Shown here piece by piece: positions 12,122 to 23,412 of a DNA stretch of 64,000 nt. This stretch comes from Cryptomeria japonica (Eukaryota; Streptophyta; Pinopsida; Cupressales; Cupressaceae): positions 336,655,302 through 336,719,301 of the forward strand of contig NC_081413.1 in NCBI RefSeq assembly GCF_030272615.1, given 5' to 3'. The translations under genes and the position numbers were made by a program. The notes under the pieces are model-generated. The model searched no databases and had not been told where the DNA came from. It saw only the letters and a program-made list of their open reading frames with translations. Every line of letters begins with the position of its first letter. Positions within the stretch are counted from its first letter, which is position 1.

Positions 12122-12722
12122 AAATCTAGTGTTTTATACATCTGTTTATATACCTTTGGTGCACTCAATGCACATAGTCGGAAGTTGGGTTAATTGCTCG
12201 ATTTGTTGCTTAAACTATGCCTAGTTTGACTCGGGTGCGCACCTCACGTGCACCTTCACCAAGGTGGGAACCTTGGTGCGCACACTTTGGCACCCACCTT
12301 GGCCCGAGTGCGCACCAAGGTGGGCACCCTGGTGCGCACACCTTGGCACCCACCTTGTCTGGGGTGTGCACTAGGGTGGGAACCTTAGTGCACACACCTT
12401 GCCACCCACCTTGGTTGGGGTGCACTCCATGGTGCGCTCCAAAGTGTGCTCTGAGGTGCGCACCAAGGCACACACCTTTGGTGCGTTCAATGCACACGAA
12501 GTCAAAAGTTGGGTTAATTGCCCGATTGACTACTTGAACTATGCCTGGTTTTCCCCGGGTGCGCACCTCACGTGCACCTTCACCAGGGTGGGCACCTTGG
12601 CACCCACCTTTGTCAGGGTGCACACACCTTGGCACCCACCTTGGTCGGGATGTGCACTAGGGTGGGCACCATGATGCACACACCCTTTGTGTATATAAAC
12701 AGATGAATAAAAAACTAGATTA
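12122..12722. mobile_element. MITE-like island with 32-bp inverted ends, filled by a GC-rich minisatellite
   Basis: The left end (12122-12153, AAATCTAGTGTTTTATAC...) and the reverse complement of the right end (12691-12722) match at 29 of 32 positions by hand count. Inside, a unit of about 325 bp is duplicated: 12150-12262 resembles 12475-12588. The space is filled with GGTGCGCACC, CACCTTGG and GGGTGGGCACC words. TA runs border both sides. No coding capacity is credible. The structure resembles a non-autonomous DNA transposon sitting in a TA microsatellite, like the rice Micron elements; identity with any family is not shown. Confidence 0.55.
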
Positions 12723-13959
12723 TATATATATATATCATGATTTTTTTTATGTTACTCTAATTTATTTTAGGTAGCTGTTTATTATTTATGTTATGGCCTG
12801 TAGGGGGAAAGTGGAGGTGGGCGGCTTGAAACCCCCACCCTCCCTACTCACCTGTGAACACTGCCAGCACAGTGGTTCACAGGGGAGTGTGGGGATAGGG
12901 GGTGGGCCTGCACCCCCCACTCGTGTTGTCATGCATGTGTAGGGGGGCACAGGGGTGTGGGGCCTGAGGACCCCTTCCCCATTCCCTCTCCTTTAATGTT
13001 ATTAAAAAAAACCGCTCAACTTTATTTAATGATATTAAATATTTCTTTTTAACAATTCTTTGAAAGTTTAGATTTTATTTATTTATAAAGTTGTTAGTTT
13101 ATAATTAAAAATTATTAATATAAAATTTGATTATAAATTATATTGTTAGTTTATTATTAAATTTTATGAATATAAAATTTGATTATAAATTATTAATATT
13201 ATTTTTTTATTTCTTTTTATTATTAAAAATTATAACGTTAAAAGAAATAATTTTTTAGATTTATTTTTCTTATCAAAATGACTAGGGCATTTTTAGATGG
13301 AGTAAGTAATTAGTTGTTAATGATCACTTAAATCTTGACAATTAAAGGGAATTCAATTTGTAGATTTGACTATTTGTTGAATGCTTATAATTTCAAGTGG
13401 AGGGTTAAACATTAAGTGGCCCATTACCATTAACTAACTATTCTTAGCATTCCCTTATTAAATAAAAATTAGTTGATTTAAAGGGGGAATGAGAAATTAC
13501 AAACTCTTGCAATTCAAATAATTTTATCCCATAGTGGTGGTTCATATAAAACACCTTAAACACTCAAACTCCTTATACCTTTTAGTATACTTCTCCTAGC
13601 CCAATTCTAAGGATTTATCGTCCATGTGGATATGTGTGGATTTTAGTTCCTTCTCAAAACAATTTATGTTTTCTTTCTAGCAACATGGAATTGATGTTAA
13701 TTAGACACGTAGATGAATATTTACTGATTTCAAAAGGATAGATTTAAAATAGTCTTACTCTTTCAAGAGCTAATAATTTCTAAGTAGTTGCTTTGTTACT
13801 TCATCTTCAAATAAGTGTTCCTTTCTTTTACATAGAATTTGAATCCTAGTTAACTCTCAAGCAGTAATTTCTTGTATGAAATAGTTCTATTTTCAAGTTG
13901 ATTAAATGTAATGATTAGTTGAGTTTCATAAAGTTATAGTTGAAATTCTTAGTTAGAGA
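12723..13959. other. Non-coding, with a GC-rich hairpin
   Basis: At 12800-12935 a GC-rich imperfect inverted repeat has CCTGTGAACACTG facing CAGTGGTTCACAGG over a six-base loop. Its CCCACCC/GGGTGGG arms extend further out. The rest to 13959 is AT-rich with no recognisable gene. Confidence 0.55.
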
Positions 13960-15152
13960 ACTAAAAAAGAGGTGATGAAACCCAAAAACCTTAGTAGTGT
14001 TTGATATCTATGGTGCCTTTGGGTCACGCTTACGCGTAATGTCATCATGTTGAACTACTACACTTAATGCCTAATAAATCTATAACAAAAATGTTTGTGG
14101 CATTGTCCCTATAAACCGCTGAGGAGAAATAAGGGTCATTGGAAGTTAAAATCCAAGGGGCAAGTAATCCCCCTTGGATCGATAATCTAAAAAGATAAAA
14201 TTAAGAACTGAATTTTACATCCGCTCAGTTAAACCTTAGAAAACCCCCATTAGAGATTGGTTGCGTATGATGTTTGGAATTTATTTTTCTTTATGTTTTT
14301 AGTGAATGATAATAGGTCAAGGGTGACACTCATGATAGGAAGTAGGAATTAGTTATCTTAGGCCACAAGAAAAAGGCCACCTTGAGCCTTTTTTCTATAG
14401 AGCTACCATAGTGGGTAGCAACCGTAGAGAAACTGCCTGGGACATTGACCCTAGAAAGGGTTGCATACCCACCAAACAGTTTACATTAAACCATAGTTAG
14501 AAACCAGAACTACATACTTTACGCCTTGGTCCCATGCCGAAACGGGTATGTAGGCAATCTAGGGACAAAGTTGTCCCTCGTACTTAGGTGTTTGGGGATG
14601 GGGATTAGGATTTGGTTATGGGTGAGCTGATCATGATTTTTGAAGCTCCATAGTTATTCATTCAAAAGGGTGTAGATGATGCTAACTGGAAGACTAAAAG
14701 TACTTCAATGCATACTCGATAGGGATCCCATATGGATTCACCTAAGTTCCCGAGGCTTTAGGACAAATTCTGAGGTGAAACTCAAGATTGTTTTATTTTA
14801 TTTTTAGTCACTCCTAAAGATGATGAACTGGGTGCACTCCTAGTAGAGGAGTGTAGTCTTTAGAGAGTGACTCAGGACCCAGATGGTCCCAATGAGTCTA
14901 AAGTCTCTAACCAAAGAATTTCCTATTCTTTGAATAGATGCCTACTCCGTTTGGGTAGATGCCTATCCAAAACTAGATAGATGAAACCCCCTGTCCTGTA
15001 TGGATAGATGCCTAATCTATATGGTTAGATGCCCATCCTGGTTGGATGGATGCCTATCCCATTTGGATATATGCCCAGAGTATGCAATTGAATCAAATAC
15101 ATTTAAAAAAAAAAGGTTGGAAATTTTTGGCTTAGCTAAGTGGGTTATTACA
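13960..15152 (-). mobile_element. LTR of repeat family R1, minus orientation
   Basis: Read on the minus strand the LTR starts TGTAATAACCCACTT at 15152. The same sequence in plus orientation starts at 59699, and a decayed copy is at 16545-17060. Shared landmarks are the GGATCGATAATCTAAAAAG block, the GGTTTAATGTAAACTGTTTG block and an array of GGCATC units with inverted flanks (14935-15075 here). No coding frame is present. The left end is not fixed. It directly abuts the primer-site remnant of the copia-like LTR on its right. Confidence 0.6.
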
Positions 15153-16260
15153 AACTAGGCTCTGATAACAATTATTGGAATCAAGGAACACTGAGGAGGG
15201 GGGGGGGGTGTGGATCAATGTTCTACAATTTTTAACCTTCTTAATCTGCCCTTTAATCCACTTAATGCAAATGAATAAAAGTAAAGTGCAGAAATACAAA
15301 GCAAACAACAATAGCACCAGGATTTTTACATGGAAACCTAGTTAGGAGAAAAACCACGATGAAATTGAGACCCACAATATTAATATACTCTATTAGAAGT
15401 ATAAAAATATGACATGAGGGGAATGCACATGCATTTAGGCACACTGGCTAGAGCTCACTGCTCAAATTTCAATAAGGGCTACAACCTCAGAAGGCTCAAT
15501 GCCTTACAAAATGGTTATAGATATTTATTGGAATTTTTTAATTGATAAACAACATCTACAAATGCCAAAAATAGTTCTGGTTAAGCGCAAATTACTTTTC
15601 TCTACAACTCTACTCTATTCTGCTAAATTCTGGATCACAAATCCTTCAACTGTGTACATGAAATTGCGCACAATCTCTCATACACACACCACATATAATT
15701 AAGGATACCAAAAATGATCAAATCAATCACCTATATATATGTGCAACATCAAATTAAATATATTTCATGTCGGCCCAAAAATGCATAACACAAAAATGAA
15801 ACGTGCTACCCAAGTTGGCTCAATTTGATCAAAAAACAACCAATCAGACCAAAAAAAATTGTCCACACACTTCCCACATGTTGGATCAACAACCTCAAAT
15901 ACACAAACAACCACCAAAATCACTTTGCATGATCTTCACAAAGAATCTTCACACGCCACTGCTGATGAACACTGTTCTACCAAAAAACCTGTCTACTGGA
16001 TCTTCCAGTTTACACAAGACTCAAAACTAGAGGCCATAAACTTGGATTAAGGCATATTACATGTCCACAATGCATCTCCAAGATCTACAACACCAAATAA
16101 TTAACAAATCTGAACTACCAACTAAAAATCTATACACTCTGTCGGATGACCAGTTCTTCTCACCAAACCACACCAGACCTTAATCAATCTTCTAGTATGA
16201 ATGGATCATGATATGCGATTGGATAATTGACTCAAGTTTCCATCAATGACAACATCTAAA
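15153..16260 (-). mobile_element. Copia-like LTR with primer-site remnant, minus orientation
   Basis: On the minus strand TTGTTATCAGAGCC (about 15156-15170) resembles the initiator-Met primer site TTGGTATCAGAGCC. It follows ...CCTTGATTCCAATA, a typical LTR end. The LTR then shows the GGATTTTTACATGGAAACC and GGAGAAAAACCACG words that are common in plant copia LTRs. A run of eleven G lies at about 15198. The internal region is cut off by the neighbouring R1 LTR. The far end is not determined; 16260 is an estimate. Confidence 0.45.
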
Positions 16261-16544
16261 CAACAATGCAGTGTCTCTTACCAACGCTATCTTATTATCT
16301 TTTGTGTATAATTTCTCTTGGTGTATTTGTTTCTCTTTATTAGCAATATCATGTTAAATCATCTAGATAGTGTTTTTAGTTATATTATTATTCTTTTATT
16401 GAAATGTAGATTGATGCATTAAGTATTATAGAAACCTTTGTTACATCTTAAGGGATTGATTTTCATTTGGTACATTTGTACATATTTATAGATGTTATCT
16501 ATAATAGATAGATAATTTACTCTCTAAGATGTGAAACTCATAAA

Positions 16545-17060
16545 ACTAGTAGTGTTCGATATGAATGATACCTCTATCTCACATTTACATGTAATATTAT
16601 CATGCTTTGAACTACTGAATTTATATCATAACATAGATTCAACAATGAAATCTATGATATCATCCATTTAAATTGTTAAGAAATAATAAAGAACATCTTA
16701 ATGATAAAATCTAAGGGGTAGGAAATCCCCTTTGGACCGATAATAAAAAAATATAAATTTAATGAACCAAAACATGCTAGTAAAGACATAGAAAACCCCA
16801 AATAGAATTATGGGATGCATGTAATTTGATTTTATTTAAAGATATTTTGTACATGGGTCAAGGGTGAATTAATCATAGGATTAAGGATTAGATGGTTTTA
16901 AGAACACAAGTAATGATCATGTAGCAATCAATTGCTTCTTGTTCTTCATTTCATGGGTAGCAACCATAGAGGAATGGTTTGGGATAAGAGCCCTAGAAAA
17001 GTTTGCATACCCACTATATAGTTCACATCAAACCCTAGATAGAAAATACAACTACATATT
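16545..17060 (-). repeat. Decayed second copy of repeat family R1
   Basis: It matches the middle of the LTR at 13960-15152 in the same order and orientation, for example AATCCCCTTTGGACCGATAA and the CATACCCACTATATAGTTCACAT block. It has many substitutions and small indels, so it is older than the other two copies. Confidence 0.55.
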
Positions 17061-17199
17061 TTGTGCATTAATTCCATTTGGAAGCATCCTACTTTAATTT
17101 TCTCCTTTCCATAAATGTTTACCCCTTTCCATCTTACTATCCTTTCCATCCCTCATACCATCATCATACCAATGTCTAAGAGAAAAATTATTAAAATAA

Positions 17200-18325
17200 A
17201 AAAATGTTAGATGTGGGATTTATCAGACCAATTGAATAGCCAAAATGGATATCTAATCTTGTTCCAGTCACCAAACTCACTAGGGGCATCCAAATATGTA
17301 AATATTTTAGAGACATCAACAAATAATATTTGAAAGATGATTTCTAATTTCTAAACATAGATACAATCACGGATGGATATGAAATGCTATCACTTATGGA
17401 CAAATTTTTAAGATACAATTAAATACATATAACACCGAATGATTAATGGAAGACAATTGCCACATGTTCATGGCAAACCAACTACTAGAATGTTATACCC
17501 TTTATTCTTAAGATTGTTGGGACTATATGTAAGAGAGAAATGGGTACCATAATTCATTGAATGATGCATACACTAACATGAAACATTCTGTAGTGATCTA
17601 TTAGGTAAATATCTCACAAGAGAATGTCATTTGAATGTTCTTGAGAAAATATTCAATTGACTTGAAAAGTACAATGTTCAAGACTAAACTCAAAGAAATG
17701 TGCCTTTGGAATTAGTTTAGGAATAATATTAGGATGAATTTCCTCTTGTAGAGGAATTTAAGTATATCCTATTAAAGTGAGAGCTATAGTAAACATGCCC
17801 CCATCTATTACTACAAAACAACTATGTATTTTTCAAGGCAAACTTTTATTCTACCAGATAATTCACTGCTCAACCAACAAAAAAATGTCACTCATATACA
17901 CATATTTTACATATGAGTGTAACCTTCAAATGGGATGAAAAGTATCAACAAAAATTTCAATATCTAAAAGACTATCTAGTATCACCACCAATACTAATAA
18001 CATCGATACAAGGAAACCCATTATTGTTATGCATTTCTTCTACCACATTTGTATGTAGAACTCTTATTACAAAAAATGACTACTTAGGAAAAGGAAAGAG
18101 CTATATACTACATTATTCATACTTTGGTAGTCTATGAATTTAACTATACACCAATTGAACAAGCAGGTTTAGCTATTATAATTTTTGCTTCACAAAAGCA
18201 GCAACACTATATGCGCAAAAGTTAGAGTAAGCTCATCACAAAAATTGATACACTCAAGTACCTATTTTCTAAAGCAATACTTAGTGTAAGGTTAGCTAAA
18301 TGGGTCATTATATTAAGTGAGTTTG
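17200..18325 (+). pseudogene. Decayed Tat-group pol: reverse transcriptase and RNase H
   Basis: With many stops, the plus strand still shows PKWISNLVPVTK, FRDINK, YEMLSLMDKF, then KKCAFGISLG and the RNase H region FKWDEKYQQKF, YTPIEQAGLAI and RLAKWVIILSEF. These are the landmarks of Tat/Athila-type Ty3 polymerases in the right order and spacing, although the catalytic YxDD block is not recognisable. The LARD 5' LTR begins at 18326 directly after this remnant, so the remnant is the older sequence into which the LARD inserted. Confidence 0.7.
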
Positions 18326-21300
18326 TGTAGAGCCCCTCCTCAATCAAGCTTGGGTTAACCTCGTTTAACCATGGTTGACCTTATTAATAGTTTGCATGGA
18401 GGATTGGTACACTATGTAAAGGTGATATGATTCAATAGGATATGTTATGCTAGATGGATAAAATAGTAAATGTTGACCCCTTGGGGGATAATTAGATGTA
18501 ATTTACTGGTGTGTTATTTATATGTTAGGGGTTTGGGGTCGTATCCTGAACCCATCATAAGAGTATCTTTTATTTTGGTCATGGAATTATCTTTCAACAT
18601 AGAACCTTGCTACATCACAGTCATGAGACCCTTTTGGCATAGGATCCTCATGAGACTAGTGGATAAGATGTAATACAACATCGTGATTGAATTCAATACT
18701 TAGATTGATGATGTTGTTGTCCATGCCTAACTGACGATTGTTTTATATGATTTTATTGGTGTTGCAAATGAGTATATGGCCACATGAGAATTATTGGGAA
18801 AAATAATTAAACCATGTTATGGAATCATTTTACCTTGTAGTGCATATTTTGATGCATAATGGATTTAGATTCTATATGATCCGGTGATTGGATAACATTG
18901 ATATGATGTATGTCTTTTATTTCCAAATTTGCAGTACTTCATTATGAGGTTAGAAAACATGGATGCATGCCTTACGGATGATTGAATTTCATGATGATTA
19001 TGATGATGTCATTGAGTAACTTTACATCATGTGGATTCTATTGGATAATTGATAATTTGATTGTTACAAGTTAAATTGAATGCAAAGTGTTTGATTTGTT
19101 TTTCTTTCCATATATTAATATTGCATGTGATTACTTGATATTGCTAATGTGCGAAAGGAGATGTGAAGGAAAACTAATCCATGTGACCATGGAAACTATT
19201 AGGAGAATCAAGCTAAACCTATGTGCGTTTGTGAAGCCAAGGGTTGTCTATTTGGAAGGACAACACCTTGTGTGTTATGTGTTTTATTTGTAAATGTGAA
19301 TACTTGAATGTGTGTTTAATTTGTATTTGTTAAATTTGTTAATTCCAAAAAAGGGACATTGCCATGCGTATTAAAGTATTGTGTATTTTATGGTGTCACT
19401 TGACAGTTGTGTTGTGAAGTGAGTTGGAAATGACATGTCTCTTGGAGGGAATTTGTATAACCAATACATTATTCAAAATATCTTAGTGTGGTCCCAATAG
19501 AGTTTTGGATAGAGAGCCATTAGAATGTTCAACTCAATTTTGACCTATAGCTAAACTTTAGTTGAGTTTCTAGAGGGTCAAACTAACTCCTAAGGTTAGG
19601 TTTAGGGAATTTTTGAAGGCCCATATGTTAGACCTATGAGTAAAGGTCAATTTTAACCATGTGACCACTCACATGTGATTGTCAAGTCACCTCAAAAGTT
19701 GAGTTTTCCAAGATGGACGAAATTCAACTTTTGAGGATTTCTCCTTGGTTAGACAACCTTCCATTGGAGTGATAGTTTCTCTTCCCCACTTTCTCTTACC
19801 TTTTCTAGTTTCCATTTTTAGAAAACACATAAGAGATTGGGAAGACCAACCTATGAGATCTCACATCCTTTTCAAGAGGTTGGAAAGTGTGAGAAGAGTC
19901 TACATAGGGAAGGGATTAAAACTTAGGATTTTGATCACCCACTCTCCAATCTTGGAGACTTAGAGTTGTTGGAAATTTGGGTTTGAGAATTTGCATTTTT
20001 AGTTTTGGGAAGAAAAAGACTAGTGGATTGAGCAGCTCTCATTCAACCATTTCTCACACCATTTGCAGGACCAAAGGTTGGTAGTGTTCTACCATGCATA
20101 TTGAATTTCATTGTTAATGTGAAGGAAAGATTGTTTGTGTATTGTGCTTTGTTGTTTATGTTAATTGAAAAGTTGGATGATGGAGTTCTTTCTTTGTGTT
20201 ATTTTTCTGAGTTGTGTGATTATGTGTTATTGGTGTTTCAAGGACATACTCACCCTTGGTTGGGTAGAGTAGCCTCGGGGGTGAAGGGTTGCTTGACATC
20301 CTATGAGTGTAGAGACTCTCTTCTTGGAAGATAGAGATACACAAGAGTTATGGGACCCTTGCTGCATTATTTTTATGCTTATGAAAAAGGGGGTCATAAG
20401 GGGAGATATGGGCTTGTATGCCATGGGAGACATAAGGTTTGTTTTGGGTCAAGTATGTGACTTGAGATGGTTATATTTTGGTAGCCTTGTGAAGGCATTT
20501 ATTCTTCTATCTTGCAAATCTCCTCTAGGTACTTGGTCCACCTTCACCCACAAAGTTAGTCACTTGGTGACTTTGTAAATTCTTGGGTTGGGAGTTCATA
20601 TGCTGATGAGTTCTTCTTTCTTTCATGGTTTAGTTTGTTTGTAACCCGTTTATCCTTAGTTCTCCTAGCTTGGGGGTGGATTCTTGTAAACCTAGGTTGG
20701 GAGGTGAGCCTCCATGGTCACAACCTATAAGCTTTATGTGCATGTTTTCATTTGGGATAAAAGATGGAGAAAATCCAAGTTCATGTGCATGGTCTCCTAT
20801 TAGATTTATTTGAAATTTTGAAAATATGTATTGTAACAAGCCCTCATTCTTGTATAAATGTAAGAGGCTTGAGGATGTAATTTTTGTTATTATTGTATAC
20901 TAGATTCAAAAAGAAAAGAATGTATGTTTACCATGTTGTATATTCATTTCAAAGAATGTCAAAGATGCATTTAAATAGTGTCCCTATATTGTTATTTATT
21001 ATCTTGAAATGGAGTAGGAAGTGTAAGCACATTTCTGCTTTAATGTCTATTGAAAATGAAATGCATAGTAAAATAAAAAGGGTAGATAAACATTTAAATA
21101 AAATGTAGTTTATCTCTTTACTGATTTTTAAATTGTGTAAAATAGTTTAGTATGAGTTCTGAATATGCATTGTTGAGTAAAAATATTTGCAAAGCATTTC
21201 TTTATTTGAGTATATTCTTCATGTTAAAAGGCACTAGTAGTAAATCTGTAGTAGAACATAAATATTTAGCAAAATGTAAAATCAGCAAGTTAAAGTTCAT

Positions 21301-21376
21301 TTTTAAACCTAGTGATTTATTCATCATGTTCATTAAGTGTTATTCTTGGTTAGTCTTAAATAAAATAAAATCATTA
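18326..21376 (+). mobile_element. LARD-like element, 5' LTR part 1
   Basis: It starts TGTAGAGCCCCTCC and matches the 3' LTR (53741-56780) over its whole 3.05 kb. I hand-counted about 12 differences in the first 350 bp. It ends in ATAAAATCATTA, where LINE-1 is inserted; the LTR resumes at 45536 with the same 12 bases. No coding frame is conserved between the two LTR copies beyond chance, so the short frames in it are not listed as genes. Confidence 0.85.
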
Positions 21377-21603
21377 CTTTTTTGATTAAGTAAAAATAGG
21401 TATTTGAAAGGTACCTGAACCTTTTACAAAGTAGGAGAACAGAAAAGCATAAAAAAGTGTTTGATCACTTCAAAAAGTCAAAATGAACCCACCAGATGGG
21501 CTCAGCTTAAAACATCATTACATAATTACATAAAACTCAGAACATACAGCAATAGGAAAGCAAAAGATAGGAAAGAGACAGAACCAAGGACAACAACTAG
21601 AAC

Positions 21604-23380
21604 TAAATACTATTCAGGATCTCCTCAGCGCGAACAACCATTTGTTTCATTTGTTTGTCGAGGTCTTCATATCCTCCAGCTCACGACCTTCGATGTCGAC
21701 CTTATTCTTTGTGTTGGCTATGTTCCTCCTTTCATGAACCCTCTTATTCCCCTACTCTTTATCACCTTCCTTCTCTTCATTGTTCTCATACCTATTGATA
21801 AAGATGTTCATATTGTCCACTGAAGATTTAAGAATTTGGAAATTTTGATCAGCAATCTGCTTGACATTGTGCTCTAGCTTGTCAATTCTGCTGCCAAAAT
21901 CTTTCAGTTTGTTGTCCATTTCCTTTCTATCTCCCATATCATTGACCTTTTTCTCCATGGCTAAGATTCTTCCAACCATACATTCAATAACTTGCGCTTT
22001 ATGCAAAATGGCCACTAACTCTTTAACATGCTTTGCCAAGGGCTTGTCACCAACTGTAATTCTTGCCATGGCCTATGTATCTATTTTCAAGCTATTAATA
22101 TCCTTCACCAGAGTAGTGATGGTCTCACAAAAGGCCTTAATGGTATCTTTATCACCACTATCACTTTGACCCCCTTTTTCCTCGTTATGCAATCTAGTGG
22201 TATTCACGGTCTCCACGGTTTCCAAATTATCCTTAACTGGGTTACCCTCCCCTTCTTTGTCCTGACTATCAATCCTCTTATTATCATCATCCTCCTCCTC
22301 AGACTCAACCAGAACATAATTGAGATCAGAATTGCTACCCTTTTTAGTGTTCTTTTTCTGAGCCTTCTTTACAGAGGCTTTCCCTTTCCTCTTTTTAACA
22401 GGTTTTTCCTCAAGGGAATCAGTTTCAGAGTCTGACATTTCAAATTGCCCTAATCCTCCCTTTTTTGCTATTTTCTTCTAACTCTCCCTCGATCTTAGAA
22501 TCAAAGTTGAAACCACTATCCTTACTTTCCGTAGTCTCATCTCTGGCATTTTTGCCTTTAATAGGCTTTTCAATGCACTTCCCCTTTAGCATTTTGTAAA
22601 CCAGGACCATGAGCCCCTGGTGGAGGGCATGATCACCTTTAGGGTCCTTCTGGATCTCCTTTATAGTATGATCCATTGAACAAGCCAGGTAATAGGGAAG
22701 GCTAACCCTTTCACCATGACGGAAATGGTTAAGAAGGACGAAGTGATTCCCGTAAGCCTTGGTAAACCTACCGTCTAAGGTAATATATTCAATAGAAGCA
22801 AATAAGACAAACCTCCATGGCCTGCAAATTCTCTTCAGGGAGTGGTAGGAGTTGTCAATTTTGATCATCTTTCTTCTCTCACCATCTGTAACAGGAAACT
22901 TGTCTGTAGCCTTATCTGATATCCCTCTGTCCCTGTAAAATTTCATACCCTCGGTAGTCATCCCCGTGGCCTCAGGGATAACCTCTTCGTCTACATTCAT
23001 CATATGTGATCCAATCAGAACTTTTCCATTTTTCCAGTTCTTTATGAAGTAGCTGGTAATTGTGGGGTCCTTCCCATTTAGTCATTCCATGAAAACATTG
23101 AGCCCCCCTGCTGAAGGATACTCTAGACTTCTTCATTCTTTCTCCATTCAATGCATGAAGCAGGTTCAAATCTCTTCTTGTTTCCTCCCATTTTTCCAGC
23201 ACCTTCCTTGCAATGCCTTCTCTCATTTTGATAACTTTTCCTTTGGTTTCTATGGTTATTCTGTAAGAGCGCCCATAATCCGTGCCAAATAATGATGATA
23301 TGACACCTATTTAATAGCTCATTATCTTCAAGCAAGCCCTGCATCGAAAAAGGCGGAAAGGTCATTAGAAATAATGATTA
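21604..23380 (-). pseudogene. Transposase_32-like (putative plant transposon protein) gene within LINE-1
   Basis: The minus strand encodes a protein starting near 23226 (MREGIARKVLEKWEET), then FHGMTKWEGPHNYQLL, IPEATGMTTEGMKFYRDRGI, SYHSLKRICRPW, YITLDGRFTKAYGNHFVLL and FRHGERVSLPYYLA. This matches my memory of the plant Transposase_32 domain, common in large plant genomes and of unknown function. A Lys/Glu-rich tail and a coiled-coil end (MVGRILAMEKKVNDMG) follow to a stop at 21604. Two frameshifts (near 22980 and 22440) and TAG codons at about 22073 and 21752 break it. It sits between the LINE RNase H and the LINE poly(A), in the same orientation, inside the LINE target duplication. It is either captured sequence or a real extra LINE gene. 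Confidence 0.65.
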
Positions 23381-23412
23381 AAAGTGCCACATTGCCTTGT
23401 ATAGCTTCAGTC

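Noticed and set aside
12210-12674. Open frames of 90-140 codons on both strands
   Set aside because: Produced by the GC-rich minisatellite, which lacks stops in several frames at once.
18470-21385. Several short frames also present at 53885-56511
   Set aside because: Shared because both are LARD LTR copies; some are disrupted in one copy and none has a recognisable domain.
22028-22435. Plus-strand frame rich in Ile/Leu/Phe
   Set aside because: Antisense of the Lys/Glu-rich tail of the Transposase_32-like gene.
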